This document shows, in pieces, positions 1 through 12,400 of a stretch of DNA of 64,000 bases. Location: the NCBI GenBank assembly GCA_949775045.1, contig OX459096.1:29215475-29279474 (forward strand), written 5' to 3'. The notes below the pieces were generated by a model that saw only the letters and a list, made by a program, of their open reading frames with translations, ran no database searches and was not told the origin of the DNA. This DNA is from Metridium senile. Taxonomy: Eukaryota > Cnidaria > Anthozoa > Actiniaria > Metridiidae. The position numbers were made by a program, and so were the translations under genes. Each line of letters starts with the position of its first letter. The stretch's first letter is position 1.

Positions 1-43
1 TAATGGAGTTTCAAACGAGATTTTGTCATTTTTCTTTCCCCAG

Positions 44-3000
44 TAAAATTGAAGGGACTCGAGCAAGAGATGACAAGAGAAGAGAGACTCATAACGAAGG
101 TACATTATAAAGATTTTATGCTAATTTATTAATTAAACAAGTTGTGCCTTTTGAAATTTTTGCCGTAAGTTCTTCTGTCAGAGAAAGAAAGCTCAAGTAG
201 TCAGTTTTATGTTTCTATTTTTGTATATATTTTGTGTAAGCTACTTTCACTTCTAGCCAGCAGAGATTGTATTCTCATCTAAGATGCTAGATGAAAATTG
301 ATTATAAAATAGTGTAAATATATGTATTGCGATGTAGTGTTGTGCTTATATATATATATCTCCATGCACCATTGGTGTCATGTTTTAAACTGAAAATATT
401 GTTGCTAGTAACTCAACGGTACAATATAATTTGTTTTGTATGATTATACTCATCATAAGTGTTACTAGTACTATAATAAATGTACTCTAACTACAAGTAC
501 TGCACTTGTTTCAGTTTTTTTAAGTGATTGACATGTATGCTGTGTACACTATGTACTTGTCACATTATCAGTCATAAAAAGAAATCATGACAAGATGACC
601 GTATCTTGTTTTTAACTGTCATTTGGTTAATTTGCATTTGTGTAGATTTTAATTGTAGATTTTTATATTGTACATTCATATAACCAATATATTGTCCTTT
701 TTCAGTTGAAAGACGTAGACGTGATAAAATCAATGGATGGATAACCAAGCTAGCTAAAGTTGTCCCTGATTGTGCTTGTGATCAAACAAAGGCAGGGCAG
801 GTAAAGGCAAGCATCACCTATAACATATAGTATTAACCACATCAGTTCAGCTGTAAACTTATCATGTTTAAATAAAAGCTATTATTATTTTAATTATTCG
901 TATATCACAACATAATTGTCACAGAATGGCTGGCAGCTTAGTGTACTACTGGTTGGTAAAGATGATGTCTTTCAATGGACTAAAGCTTTAAATTGTCTAT
1001 GCTTGTAGCCAAAATCTTTTAATCAATTCCTTTTTTCATATGGGTGGAAGTCCAGCAGTTTTTTTACACTTTTATTGAATTTGTGCAGAACTTCTTTTTG
1101 CAATAAGTTATCCACTTTTCCTCCCTCAACATGTAAGGAGTGATGTGTGCTAAAATATTTAAGGTATCAGGACTGGTTATGGACAACTCTCTGCTCAAAT
1201 TTTTTTTTTCTTCTATAAGTTAGATTGTGATATTATCTAACATATTCTTTAAAAAAATGCCGTTTTTACTTTCCAATTTCGCTAAATTGCTGATAATAAA
1301 ATTCGCGACCAAAATTTGACCACAACTATCATGTCAACAGTTAATTACAGGGTTCGTGCTACTCCTTAAACTCCTTGAAAACTCCTTAGATTTGATTTAC
1401 GTTTTTAAGGGCACTTGAAAAGCCCTTGTATTTTAGAAAATCAGCAAAAACTCCTTAAAAACTCCTTAATTCTAGCTAAAGTATGGTAAATTTTGATAAA
1501 TTTTGTTCATTCTGTGCGACGTTAACAATGACAGGAATATCATTTATATATTAAAGTTGTCGCAAAAAGTGCTTAAAAATTACTTTTTGATCCTTGAAAA
1601 CTCCTTAGATTTTGTTTACTGACATCAGCACGAACCCTGTAATTAGCAATCTGTCATCGAAAGCTGGTTGCCAGGCAACAATATGAGCCCCATGTGATTT
1701 CATACTTGAATCGTCTCTGGCGTGTTTACTCACAAAATCAAAAATCTTACTCAAACATCTTTTACACAACACGAAAATCGAAAAAATTAATAATATCTGT
1801 CAATATTCATGGTGTAGATTTTCGTATAGTCCATTAAGATTCTTTAGTGGCTTCTCGAAAGCGAAGATCGTCTTCTTTGTTATCGCCAAAACCATAGAAA
1901 CCGTTCCTGCTCGAACGACGAAAATCTCTCGCAGAAAGAGGCTCTTATTATGCCCAGGAAACACAAAGGTCAGACTGAGGAACCTACTCAAAGTGCTGCA
2001 CATTGTAGTTAGTGTTTGCTTCGATGTTTTCTACAAACACTTCGCCATCAAATCTAGAAGTTAGAACGTCAAATCTTTAGTATGCACTCTGAAGTAAGCG
2101 GTAAAAGTAGCATTGTTATCTGTGCGTTGTTACAAAGGTATTGACATTAAAATAGGATCATAATTACCCGCCTGCAATTCCCTCATTTGTTGAATAACAA
2201 TTTCTCTCGGTCGCCGTGGCGGCTCTGGTTGTGTGTTTTTGCGTCGGCCACAGCTTCGGCATTCACACGCGAACACTTTTGTCTAGGCATAATTCGTTTC
2301 TCTAGTTGAATTTGTAAAATCGTATGTTAGGATTTCAGTGAGTGTAAACTAATATTATAGACGAAATGCATCATAAAGTCATCGACTAGCAAAGCCCAGT
2401 ACCACAACACATGGGTTTCAATACACCAGAGAACGAGTGACTGGAATAGCATCCTATTACACTAATAATAGCCTACGGTATATGATACAGACCAGGCAAG
2501 ATGACAACTCATTGACAGATGAGGGGTCTGTGTAAACACTCAGCGGCTCCCTGGCCCGAAACTTATAAACGCGTTGTTCTCGGTAACTTTTTAAACTCAA
2601 ATTTTCATTTTTAAACGACTATCATTCGCTCAAATTTTAACAGATTGCAACTAAACTTCGAAATTTTGTAGAATGATGTTTCAAGCATGAGACAGTGTCT
2701 GCGATTTTTTATTTTGTTAAAAAGATATCACTTCACTAGTAAGAAAATACATATTGGTAATTGAACTAAGTGGAGTGCAATTTGGTCTGATATCAAACGC
2801 GCGATTACAAAATCACACGACCACGTAGCGGGAGTGTGATTTGTAATTGCAAGTTTGATATCAGACCAAAATTGCACGACATTATCAATTATCACTTTAT
2901 TATATCCATTTTGATATCTAATAAAAAAACATGAAAAAATTACTTGATTTTCTGTGCATTTTAGAGGTAATTCAGTGCAAAAACTATGTTAAACCCGACA

Positions 3001-4798
3001 TAATTCAGTGCAGTGATAACACAATGCTGATTGGCTAAGAAACAATAGAAATGTTTTTTCAACCAATCAGAATAGAGTTTTCTTCACAACTGAAAATTCG
3101 TGACAAAAATCCAAGATGGTGGACATATGGCCAAAAACAGAGAAAAAACTGTTCAAAAACTATCAAAAAATGCTTATTACGGATAACAAAAGCTTCCTCA
3201 TTGAAGAATGGGACTAAGAGTTTGTATGTGTGGAGTTTCAAGATTGCAAATAACCATTTTGAGAAGATTTTCCATCGATAAGGATGTCGCCTTTCTCAGC
3301 CGTCGACCATGATAAAATTCACTACACTTTCAAGATGAAATCAGATAAAATACTGACTTTTTTCTTCACATTAACCAGCAAAAGGTAATATTTTGTTTAA
3401 TTGATAGTGGTGTCATTGTTCAATTTCGAGTAAAATGCTTTAATAAAGTGGAGTAAATCATCGTTTTTTCAGCAGAAACGGCAAAGTACAACTTTTCAAA
3501 CTTTGTTTTTACCTCAAGTTTTTGACGTCTTTTGTACTAAAGAAAGCTTTATATGTTATAAACTAATATTTTTTGTTGTCCTTGATATTAAGATAAGTGT
3601 AATAATTGTTTTTCAAGAAGAAAATAAAATGATTTAGTACGGTATGCATTGACGATATTTCAGTTGTTTTGAGTGTTGTTGTCTCTTCTTTTCTTCAATT
3701 TGGGTTAATTTGCACTCATTTGTCTTTCACAGAGCTAAATTGCACCGTAATTACCTATACAAACTAAGTAAACTCTAAATCTGAGATAAACTTAGAGTAT
3801 TTATTTATAAAATAGCCGGGTTTTTCGGATCGTACTAACCCGCGTCCCCGATCCGGTTTTTACAAATGATGCAATAAATTCAAAAAATGATGCAATTCAT
3901 GCTCATATCATAGCTGCTGAGAGCCAATCAGAGTACAGGATTGCTTGGTGATATCAAAATGGATATAATAAATTAAAATATCGATCGTCGATGTTTCAGA
4001 TCTCGTAGCAACTGATCTAAGATAGATATCAAAAATCCCAGGCACCATTTTGGAGATTAACTTCTCTTATGTGCAAAGACGTATTTGTTATTGACGTGAT
4101 GGTAATTTGTAAAGGGCTGTAATTTTTCAAACAGAGGACGCTCGAATCACACTAAACTCTACATATCTTTTTCGCAATTTAAGTTATGGGCAATTCAAAA
4201 ATGTTTCCTAAAACTACATTTATTCACCTATCGGATAATATATACTTTTATAACAAAATATTGTAAAGCTTGAGCACAATTTGAGGTCGCTCACATAGGG
4301 GTCCATAACCAGTCCTGATACCTTGATGTTGGGGTAGTGATTGTGAGTGTTGAATATTTAAACATCAGCTACTGGCCAGGGAGATTCAGTAACTACGCCC
4401 CTATTTTGACATAAACAATGCTTTCTTTATTTTGTTTAAGGTAGTATATAAATAGAATATTGATTTTTTCTTTAAAGAAATTAAATGAATTACATTTTGC
4501 CAACTGTAATACTCATTGACTTTGGTTTTTGTTACAGAGCAAAGGTGGAATATTAGCTAAAACAGTAGACTACATCAACGACATCAAGGCAGCCAATACC
4601 AGAATGGGAGAAAATATCAAAGATAATGAGCATTTGGCTTTAGATATGGAGTTGCTACGGCAACAGAATGAAGACCTTCGGCAAGAAAATGTTATCCTGC
4701 GTGCTCAGCTTCAACAGCATGGCATTGACTTAGGCGCTATTGTATCAATAGGGCAACCTACAAACCAAGGAGCACCTACTGGACACACTAGTGTGTAG
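44..4798 (+). CDS. USF1: USF-type bHLH-leucine-zipper transcription factor, 3' part
   Basis: Upstream stimulatory factor family: a nuclear bHLH-zipper protein that binds E-boxes (CACGTG) as a dimer. Three exons are visible: 44-99, 706-800 and 4538-4798. They join in frame (phase 1, then phase 0), all with GT-AG introns. Exon 1 encodes the start of the basic region (TRARDDKRRETHNE). Exon 2 encodes the rest of the basic region and helix 1 (VERRRRDKINGWITKLAKVV, then PDCACDQTKAGQ). Exon 3 encodes SKGGILAKTVDYINDI of helix 2, followed by a leucine zipper with MELLRQQNEDLRQEN and ILRAQLQQH, ending at TAG 4796-4798. These blocks are signatures of USF1/USF2. The N-terminal activation/USR part lies to the left of the window. 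Invertebrates usually have one USF, so the symbol covers both vertebrate paralogues. The 3.7-kb last intron is largely transposon-derived. Confidence 0.92.
100..705 (+). other. Intron 1 of the USF gene
   Basis: AT-rich intron with clear splice sites and a short TA run near 345-358. I see no gene, repeat or hairpin in it. Confidence 0.6.
1348..1639. mobile_element. MITE with CAGGGTTCGTGCT ends
   Basis: 292-bp element bounded by CAGGGTTCGTGCT and its complement AGCACGAACCCTG, flanked on both sides by TA. The interior is dominated by variants of ACTCCTTAAAAACTCCTTGA, a motif common in marine invertebrate repeats. No coding capacity. Confidence 0.7.
2778..2875. repeat. Imperfect hairpin with GATATCAGACCAAATTGCA arms
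   Basis: GCAATTTGGTCTGATATCAA near 2778 pairs with its complement near 2853-2875 around a loop holding CACACGACCACGTAGCGGGA. It looks like a small foldback element or a fragment of the repeat that follows it. Confidence 0.5.
2896..3972. mobile_element. 1.08-kb element with TTATATCCATTTTGATATC inverted ends
   Basis: The 23-bp sequence at 2896-2918 recurs as an exact inverted copy at 3950-3972. The interior is AT-rich; the short open frames at 3051-3281 (both strands) are not convincing genes. It is nested inside the larger 1161-4324 interval. Confidence 0.55.
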
Positions 4799-5778
4799 AT
4801 TGACATATACGTGGATACATGATATATTTACTTTTAGAAACCAAGTTTAAGAATTCATTTTGTCAAGGAGAGGCTTGTCAAGTAAAGGATTCAATTGCAA
4901 CTAGATGTTTGAGTTTGTAGATTTAGACTAGAATAGTTTATAGAAAACAAGGATATGTTATAACGTTTGGGACTTAGTTCAAGGATATATTCTGCCGGCA
5001 GACCAGTAAGAACTGTAAGAATTCTTTTACTGCCATACATTTGACACATTAAAATGTGCAAGTATAGATCTAAATATTATACTAGCAAAGGCACTTATAT
5101 ATTATTATTGCATAGAAAAGTCGTCATTGTGATAATAGTGTTGCAACTGCTGAAAAACGTTTTCTTTTATAAAGGTACACTTTGATGAAAATCAATGAAC
5201 ATTGGAAATGACTTGGTAATAATCACCATGAGACAACATTCACTATCAAAACTGGTGAATAATTATTAGCATGTAATTTTTTCAACATTATCGTTCTACC
5301 ATGTTTGATAATCCAAATTTTCTGTAATGAGATTGATTTTTAGATTTATTCATCTTCAAATAGAAATCATCCAATCCAATTTCCTCAGATTGTCATACAA
5401 GTGTACCTTTGGCGTATCCTATACTACAGAAAATATATTTTCTTCTCTGCACAATGGCATGTTTAAGGCAATTTATCACTCATATTCAACCATACGAGAA
5501 TGACAACAAAATAACACCTCTCAGTCTTGATAGAATTAAAGAGAATATTTGCCTAAAACCTTCAACATTTCAGCCAAATAGATGAATGCATAATAACTTA
5601 TGTCACTGAAGTATGCACTCTTATTGTGAATACTTGTAATCTTTGTACGTAATAAGATTTTTTTAAACAATGTATATATATATAAAACATTTAAATGATT
5701 CCTAATTAATACCCATTATGTGTAGACTAGTTGTGTACAGTGATTTGTTCAACCCATTAAATAATGTAATGATACTTT

Positions 5779-5784
5779 AATAAA
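5779..5784 (+). terminator. Polyadenylation signal of the USF gene (probable)
   Basis: AATAAA, about 1 kb after the USF stop codon in AT-rich, ORF-free sequence that fits a 3' UTR. It is the best candidate by position; cleavage site and usage cannot be seen. Confidence 0.5.
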
Positions 5785-6093
5785 ATATACATAGAAGATA
5801 AACAAAGACTGGTTATTATTCATCTTTTTGTTTGTTGTAAATGAGCAACTTTGATTGGGCCAGAGTACACATTTGATTTTGGGTCAGTCTGATACGTCAA
5901 TCAGTGAAAAGGCAGAGCCTATATCAGATCAGCCAATAGTCCTTTCCACAGTTCTGCCTCAGTGACCACAAATAATATTTCCTAGTCAATGTTCGCATTC
6001 TAATATCACATCACTATTTGCAGCACTCCAAATGATCACATGAATTAACCAGAAAGCAAAAAGTGATCAATCTTTTCTTTGGCAATATTAACA

Positions 6094-6160
6094 CCAATCA
6101 CGTTCCCAGAGCCCGCGCTTGCCGCAGGCAAAAAGTTACGCGGGCTCTGGGCATGAGATT
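6094..6160. repeat. Short GC-rich hairpin between the USF and CENATAC 3' ends
   Basis: CCCAGAGCCCGCG pairs with CGCGGGCTCTGGG around a loop of about 25 bases, in an otherwise AT-rich convergent intergenic stretch. Probably a small MITE remnant. The rest of 4799-6482 is 3'-UTR-like sequence with no recognisable gene. Confidence 0.5.
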
Positions 6161-6482
6161 GTATAAAATTAATGTGATTAATTTTGGTAGTAAGATACCA
6201 GAGGGCATGTAGTTCCAGTCACAAACACTCAGACGAAGCAACTTATTGTTTTATCAAATCAAGCATCTTTCCCTTATTTAAACTTCAGCTTGTCATGTCT
6301 TATGTATAAATGTAAAGGTTTAGTAAATGCCCCTAGGATTGTCATGATGTTAGTTGTGTGGCAACCCTATTAATGTCTGCATATGAGTCTAAGACTGAGA
6401 TTTATAGTAGTTTTATTCCAATCACTTGAACACCATCACGTTTTGGACTGATATTTTATTAACAAAATAAGTTTTACAGATG

Positions 6483-9400
6483 TTATCTTTTCTTTGTCTT
6501 CTTTGCACCTTCATTTCTGTATTCATGTCTGAAAAGAGAGAAATAATTGCAATGTGAAATAATATTTTAAATAAAGAAGTGGAAAGTTGCTGAATGACTA
6601 TAACACAAAAAGAGTGTTTTGTAACCCTATATAGTGGAATTTTATGGCCGCCATGTTTGTGAGCAGGTCAGTAAAAAAGAAAGTTTTCAAATGACAAAGG
6701 ATTTCTTCTCCCTTAAGAAAAGATCCATTGTTTTGCACACAAACATGGCTGCCATGAAATCCCTCTATATACAGGACTAGTGTGATAGACCCTGAAACTT
6801 TAACAATATACTTCAATCAACAATTACTAGTTAGTACCTTGACTGCCATCGAGGACCTTGGTTCCACACTCTTCCAAAAGATGGAAGCCTAAAAGGAACA
6901 AGATTTTACAATTGAATTTAATTCCTTATTGAGATTAAAGTACTTAGCTAAAAACAATATATAACAGTTTCTTTTACCATTCATCATCCGTTTCCTTATC
7001 TCTGTCAAAGTTAGCACCAACTCTGTTAGGGTTTTGAGAAACTTTTTTCATTCTTTTGACTGAAAACAGAAAAGATGACGTATCAAAAAACTAAAATAAC
7101 AACACTGTCATAGTTAGTACTAAAATGAAGTCTATCAAGTTCAAGGGTTTTGTGACAGTAGAGGAATAAATGTTATGTAAAAAATAACTTACTATGTTTC
7201 TTGTAGTCTTCAAGTGACGGACCAATTGCTTTTGAGGTGCATGCCTGTAGCATTAACAAAAATATACAAAAACGCTTGATAATACTGTTTTGGTGGTTAT
7301 GAAAAATACTTTTCACATTTTTTTACTAATTTAGGGACTGTTCATTATTTATGGGGGGGGGGGGGAAGAAAAAAAGGTTGAGGAGCTTTGTTTTTTTTTG
7401 GGGGGGGGGGTTAGATTTTCAAGATAATCTGATGGGGGGGTCACAAACGTTTTCTCAATAATTTTGTGGACTCAAAATGTTATTGAAGAGCTTTTATTTG
7501 GAACCAAAAAAGTCACAATCAGAAAACCCATCTAGGTGGATTTTGATAAGGAATTCCTTCAGTTCAACTAAAAATGTATGTGTTGAGGGATGGGGGGGGG
7601 GGGGGGGGGTCAAAAACGTTTTCACTCCTTGTTGGGGGGGGGGGACAAAAAGTTTTGATGCATTTTGAGGGGGGATACAAAAAGTTTTTACCAATCCCTT
7701 TTCCATTTACCCCCCCCCCTCCCCATAGATAATGAAGAGTCCCTTATGACAGTTAGACTGTACAGATGTGTTGTTTCCATTGTGTTGTATTGTCATTTTT
7801 AGACTATTCTTGATGTCTGATAGCCTGAGAAAACAGACATTCTTTTGCTCCTCCCCCTCTCCCCTCACACAAAAGTAGGTCTGTTTTCTCAGGCTAGATA
7901 TCTGAGAGTCAAAGAGGCTAAATAATGAAAAAAGCTATTGAGGGGTAATTATTTTGATGTGATCTTGGTTGTTTGGATATTTTTCTCTATTTATTGCTAA
8001 AAACCATACCATAGTCTCCCCAAAGCATATTTTAGTATCATCATACCTGTCAGGCCAATCTCCCAGAAAGAAGCATTGTATAACAGCACTAAAAATGCAT
8101 GGGGACGAGTAGGGTGTGTGTGTGGGAGGGAGGGAGGGTAGGGGGTTAGACTAACCGTATCATAACTCTCATCTTCTTCATCATCTCTCAGCCAGGGTGG
8201 TGTAGCACCTGTTGGCGATAAATATTAAAATAGTTTAATTAGTAACAGTATTTATGGCGTTTTTTATATTTTAACTTTAAAAACATAGCATTACCATATG
8301 AAATAGTTCTAGTTAACCCTAGAGACCTGGGGAAAAAGGCCACAACTTTCCCCAACATGAATTAATATAAATGAAGAAAACTAAAGGCTTTTCTATGTCC
8401 CTCTACATTCTATGTATGGTGATCAATTATATTCTTCTGTATTAACAGAAACATAAAAAATAGAAGAATAGGTGTCAGAATAGTGGTGAATGTAATGCTA
8501 ATATATACAGTCATTTGAAAAAACATTGTCGCTGACCGGCTCCGCGACTACACATCTGGCCCAAGCGGGATTATGGGTAAAAATCACTGAAGCAATAAAT
8601 TTTAAGCACATACTAAAAAATATGCTGAAATATGTAGCGAGCACATGAATGAATATGTGCCTTCGCGTTCAATCGCCAGCGTAAATATAATAGAAACAAG
8701 GCACTGAGCTGAGAGCTCAAGATGTTGATAATATATGCAGCTAATTTGTACCCATACTCCTTTTAGGTTTAGTCGTATAGTCACGAGGCCTGTCGGCAAC
8801 AACGATTTTTGAAATAGGTGTATATGCAAAGAGGTGTTGTGCACACAACAAGTACATCTAAGGGAGTATATTGTTTTGCACTCGTAAGTGTGTGTTTCTT
8901 ACCAGAGTGGACATTGCCTTCCCCTGGCTTCAGTTCTGGCAAGGGGATACATGTCAAGTGTTGATCACTATAAGCTGTGTCTGTCTGAATACCAGATGAT
9001 AGGCTCTCTGTTGATACAAATATAGAACACAAAAAGATAAGACAATAAGGCTACGTTTACACGGTACTGGACGAATTTTTGACCAGTCAAAAAAACATCC
9101 GCTTATGGGTTCCGTTCACATGGGACCACGCTAAATGTGCAATAATTTGGACGTCTAACCGGTCAAATATTTGACCTGCAAAATCGAGGACGATTTTTTA
9201 ATCCGCCCTGTCAAAAACAAAACAAGCTGCCTGGTACTGTGTAAATGTAGCCATTAACAGCCCAGTGCGCATGGGCAGATGTTAAAACCACTGACAAACC
9301 TTACAATTGCCCGGTTCTGATGGTCTCGTCTGAATAGAAGGAAAATATTGATTGGTTCTGTGTGAACAGCATGTCCAGGTTGATCTTTTTTAAAACCGGT

Positions 9401-12400
9401 CAAAAATTCGTCCATTTAACATTGAAAATACATGTCTACCTAATCAATCAATTACTGAGGTTTTTGACTTTCTGCAACTCATGCAGACATTCCCACAGCT
9501 TGTTGTGAAATTGGTTTTTAGATGCCGTTAATCAAAATTAATAAGTTGGTACCTTTTAAATCCTTGATTGACGGCAGTGAAATATGTATTTTACAACTAG
9601 CTGTTGAAATGTCTGAGTTCGCAGAAAGTCGGAAACCGCAGTAATCAATCAATTATTTAATCAACCAATCATTGAAATCCACCAATCATTATACGTAATT
9701 CAATCAATCACTCACTAAATCAATCAGTCAATCAGTAAGTCAATCAATCAGTCAGTCAAGTCTCGACCATCTTTCTAAATCAAAGTTCAATAGACATCTC
9801 CAATGTCTTTGACATGGTCATGCTATCACTCACCATTACTTGGTACTGGTAGGCCATCATTGATATCCATTTCCCAAGGAAACCACTGACTAGAAGAACC
9901 TTCTCTACATTATCAAAATACATTTATTATTTCAAGTAATACTTTAGCTAAACATTGATCAACATGAATTAACACATCTAGGACTGATGAAAAACTTGAA
10001 TATGCCTTGTAAATATTATTTGGCACTGAAACCATGTATCCTGCTCCAGATTTTAAAATAGCTGCATCATACAAGTATTAGGTCTAATTTAATTTGTAAG
10101 TTATTAATGAGTTCATCACAAACTTGTAAATGTCTGGTGACTGTCACAAAAACAAAAAAAAAGATTGTGATTATTAGTTGTTTGTTTGCATTCTGTAAAA
10201 CAAATGTCATTAGAACTTTTTTGCTTACCTATATTTAAATATCCCCCCTCCCCAGACTCTGCAACCTTCATGCCTACAACACAAAACACATCCTGCTTTA
10301 GCAGTGAAGTAAACAAGGAGTAACGAATGGATTGAGTGAGCAGCTTTGTTAAATGTAGCCTTGGATTGTAAGCCATACATGTATGTCCATAGCACCATGA
10401 GCTTTGTGCCTTACTTTTACTCAGACAATCTTCTACTTTCCCTCCTATTTTACCAAATAGGGCATTTAAAAGTTTGTTTGGTAGCAAAAACATATCTTAC
10501 ACAGTTGAAGAATACAGGTACATTAAAAGTTGTTTTCAATTTGCAAATTACACTATAATTAGTTAATATTGACATCAATATTTTAGTACAAACCATCCTG
10601 TAGGGTTCTGTAGGATTCCATATTGATTCTGTACTGTTTTATATATAACTTGCAGCTTTTGTTGCTCTGGCGGCTGTCAGCCATATTCAGGAATAAAACA
10701 ACATTTTTCAAGCAAAGATTAATCAACACCCTAAACATAAGTAGAACCTCCTTCCCCTCCCCCTCCAAACCCCCTAACTATTTGGGATTTAAATAAGCAA
10801 GGAAACATGTTTTGACTTCATTTGGTGGTAACCAAAGGCTTGATCTAGTTCTTTCAAAGGCCCTACTAAAGTGGTAGGCCGATAATACTCCTATAGATCC
10901 CACAGGGAGCCCGGCTTTTGGTTGCTTTTACATGAGATAAAAAATCGCGTAGCTTTTTTTGGATTCCTGTGGTGTTTGGGAGATTAGCGCTACATATTGT
11001 GACCTTTGTAAACAGTTTGCATAATCTATGAAATCCGATCTCAGCAATGGGAAAGTCGTTGGCGTGTAATCAGATCCGGTGGTAATTGAATTCAAATTTA
11101 GTAACACACTCTCTTAAAACACACTTAGTGTACTCTATGCGAGTGGTCGGATTGTGGTACCCATTGCTGAGGTCGGATTTCATAGATTACGTAAACTGTT
11201 TACAAAGGTCACGATATGTATAGCGCTAATCTCCTAAACACCACAGGAATCCCAAAAAGCTACGCGATTTTTTATCTTATGTAAAAGCAACCAAAAGCCG
11301 GGCTCCCTGTGTAGATCCCAACTTTAATCCTAGGAAATGGGAAGGGATGCAAAAAATCTTTAATTCATATACTAGTAACTATTGCAGTTTTGGATACTGT
11401 TAGTCACCAAGACAGACCTGTAAGCTTGCAAGCTTTTGTTGAGCTTCCGCTTGTTTGATTTTATCTGCTTCCTGAAAATAACAAAAAACATCCATAGTGT
11501 TCACATAACATTATTCCATTATAAAAATACAAAAGAAGTATTATATTGTCTAGACCAAGTGGCCATATTAAATAACACTAAGTTGACCACTGTTGAAGAA
11601 ATAAAAAACTTGTGTGTGTGCTGTGACAGTGCTGTTATAAAGCACACCAGGATTGACAGAACACAAGAGAAGTGTTAACTAAGGAGAAGCAGCTAGAGTG
11701 CTTCTCAACACTTCTTGAGTGGTTTGAAAATTTCCCCAAGTGCTTTTATTTATAATAATTATAACTGCATGCAGCATGCACATGCAAATATGTATGTTTT
11801 CTATTTCTTTTATAAAATTCAAATTTATCAACATGCAAGCTGTGTACCTCATAAAGCATGTACCTCAACCAATCAGAATGTAGGATTTCTAATAGTTGTA
11901 TATACCTTCTGGTGTTTGATCTCCATCAATGCTTCATGGTCTTTTAATGCTTTATCCACACCTTCTTTGAATCTAAAAGAATGGCAATTGGAAATATATT
12001 AAACTCTTTAAATATCTATAATTATTTAAATGAATGTTGGATCATGCAGCTATTAAACAATTAAACAATAACATTATAATAAATATTTATAATATAATTT
12101 AACTTGAATGTGGTATGAAAGTATGAGTAAAACTGATAACCAATGAATCTTAAATATGAAGATGAATTCTGCTAAGGTTGTCAAAACACTATTCTTGGTT
12201 TGCAACCATTCCCAGGAGTGTGTATTGTGCAAATTATAAAAAAAAATTAAATTAAAAGTACCACCAGTAACGGTGATGGTTTTCTTTTGTCAAGAAGGGG
12301 TGGCGAATGGTACCTTCAAAAACGCTAAGTCTCGGAGTCTCGAATTTTCTAAATTGTTGGTCTCAAATTCTCATTTTTTGAAAAACGACAGTCTTGGAGT

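Larger units (their letters stand above)
1161..4324. mobile_element. Non-autonomous DNA transposon with 23-bp inverted ends, in USF intron 2
   Basis: The left end AAGGTATCAGGACTGGTTAT (from 1161) recurs inverted and exact at the right end (to 4324), continuing through GGA. Beyond about 24 bp the arms diverge. The 3.16-kb interior has no transposase and carries at least two further inserted elements (1348-1639, 2896-3972). It could instead be two separate insertions of one short element in opposite orientation. I did not find a clean target duplication. Confidence 0.6.
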
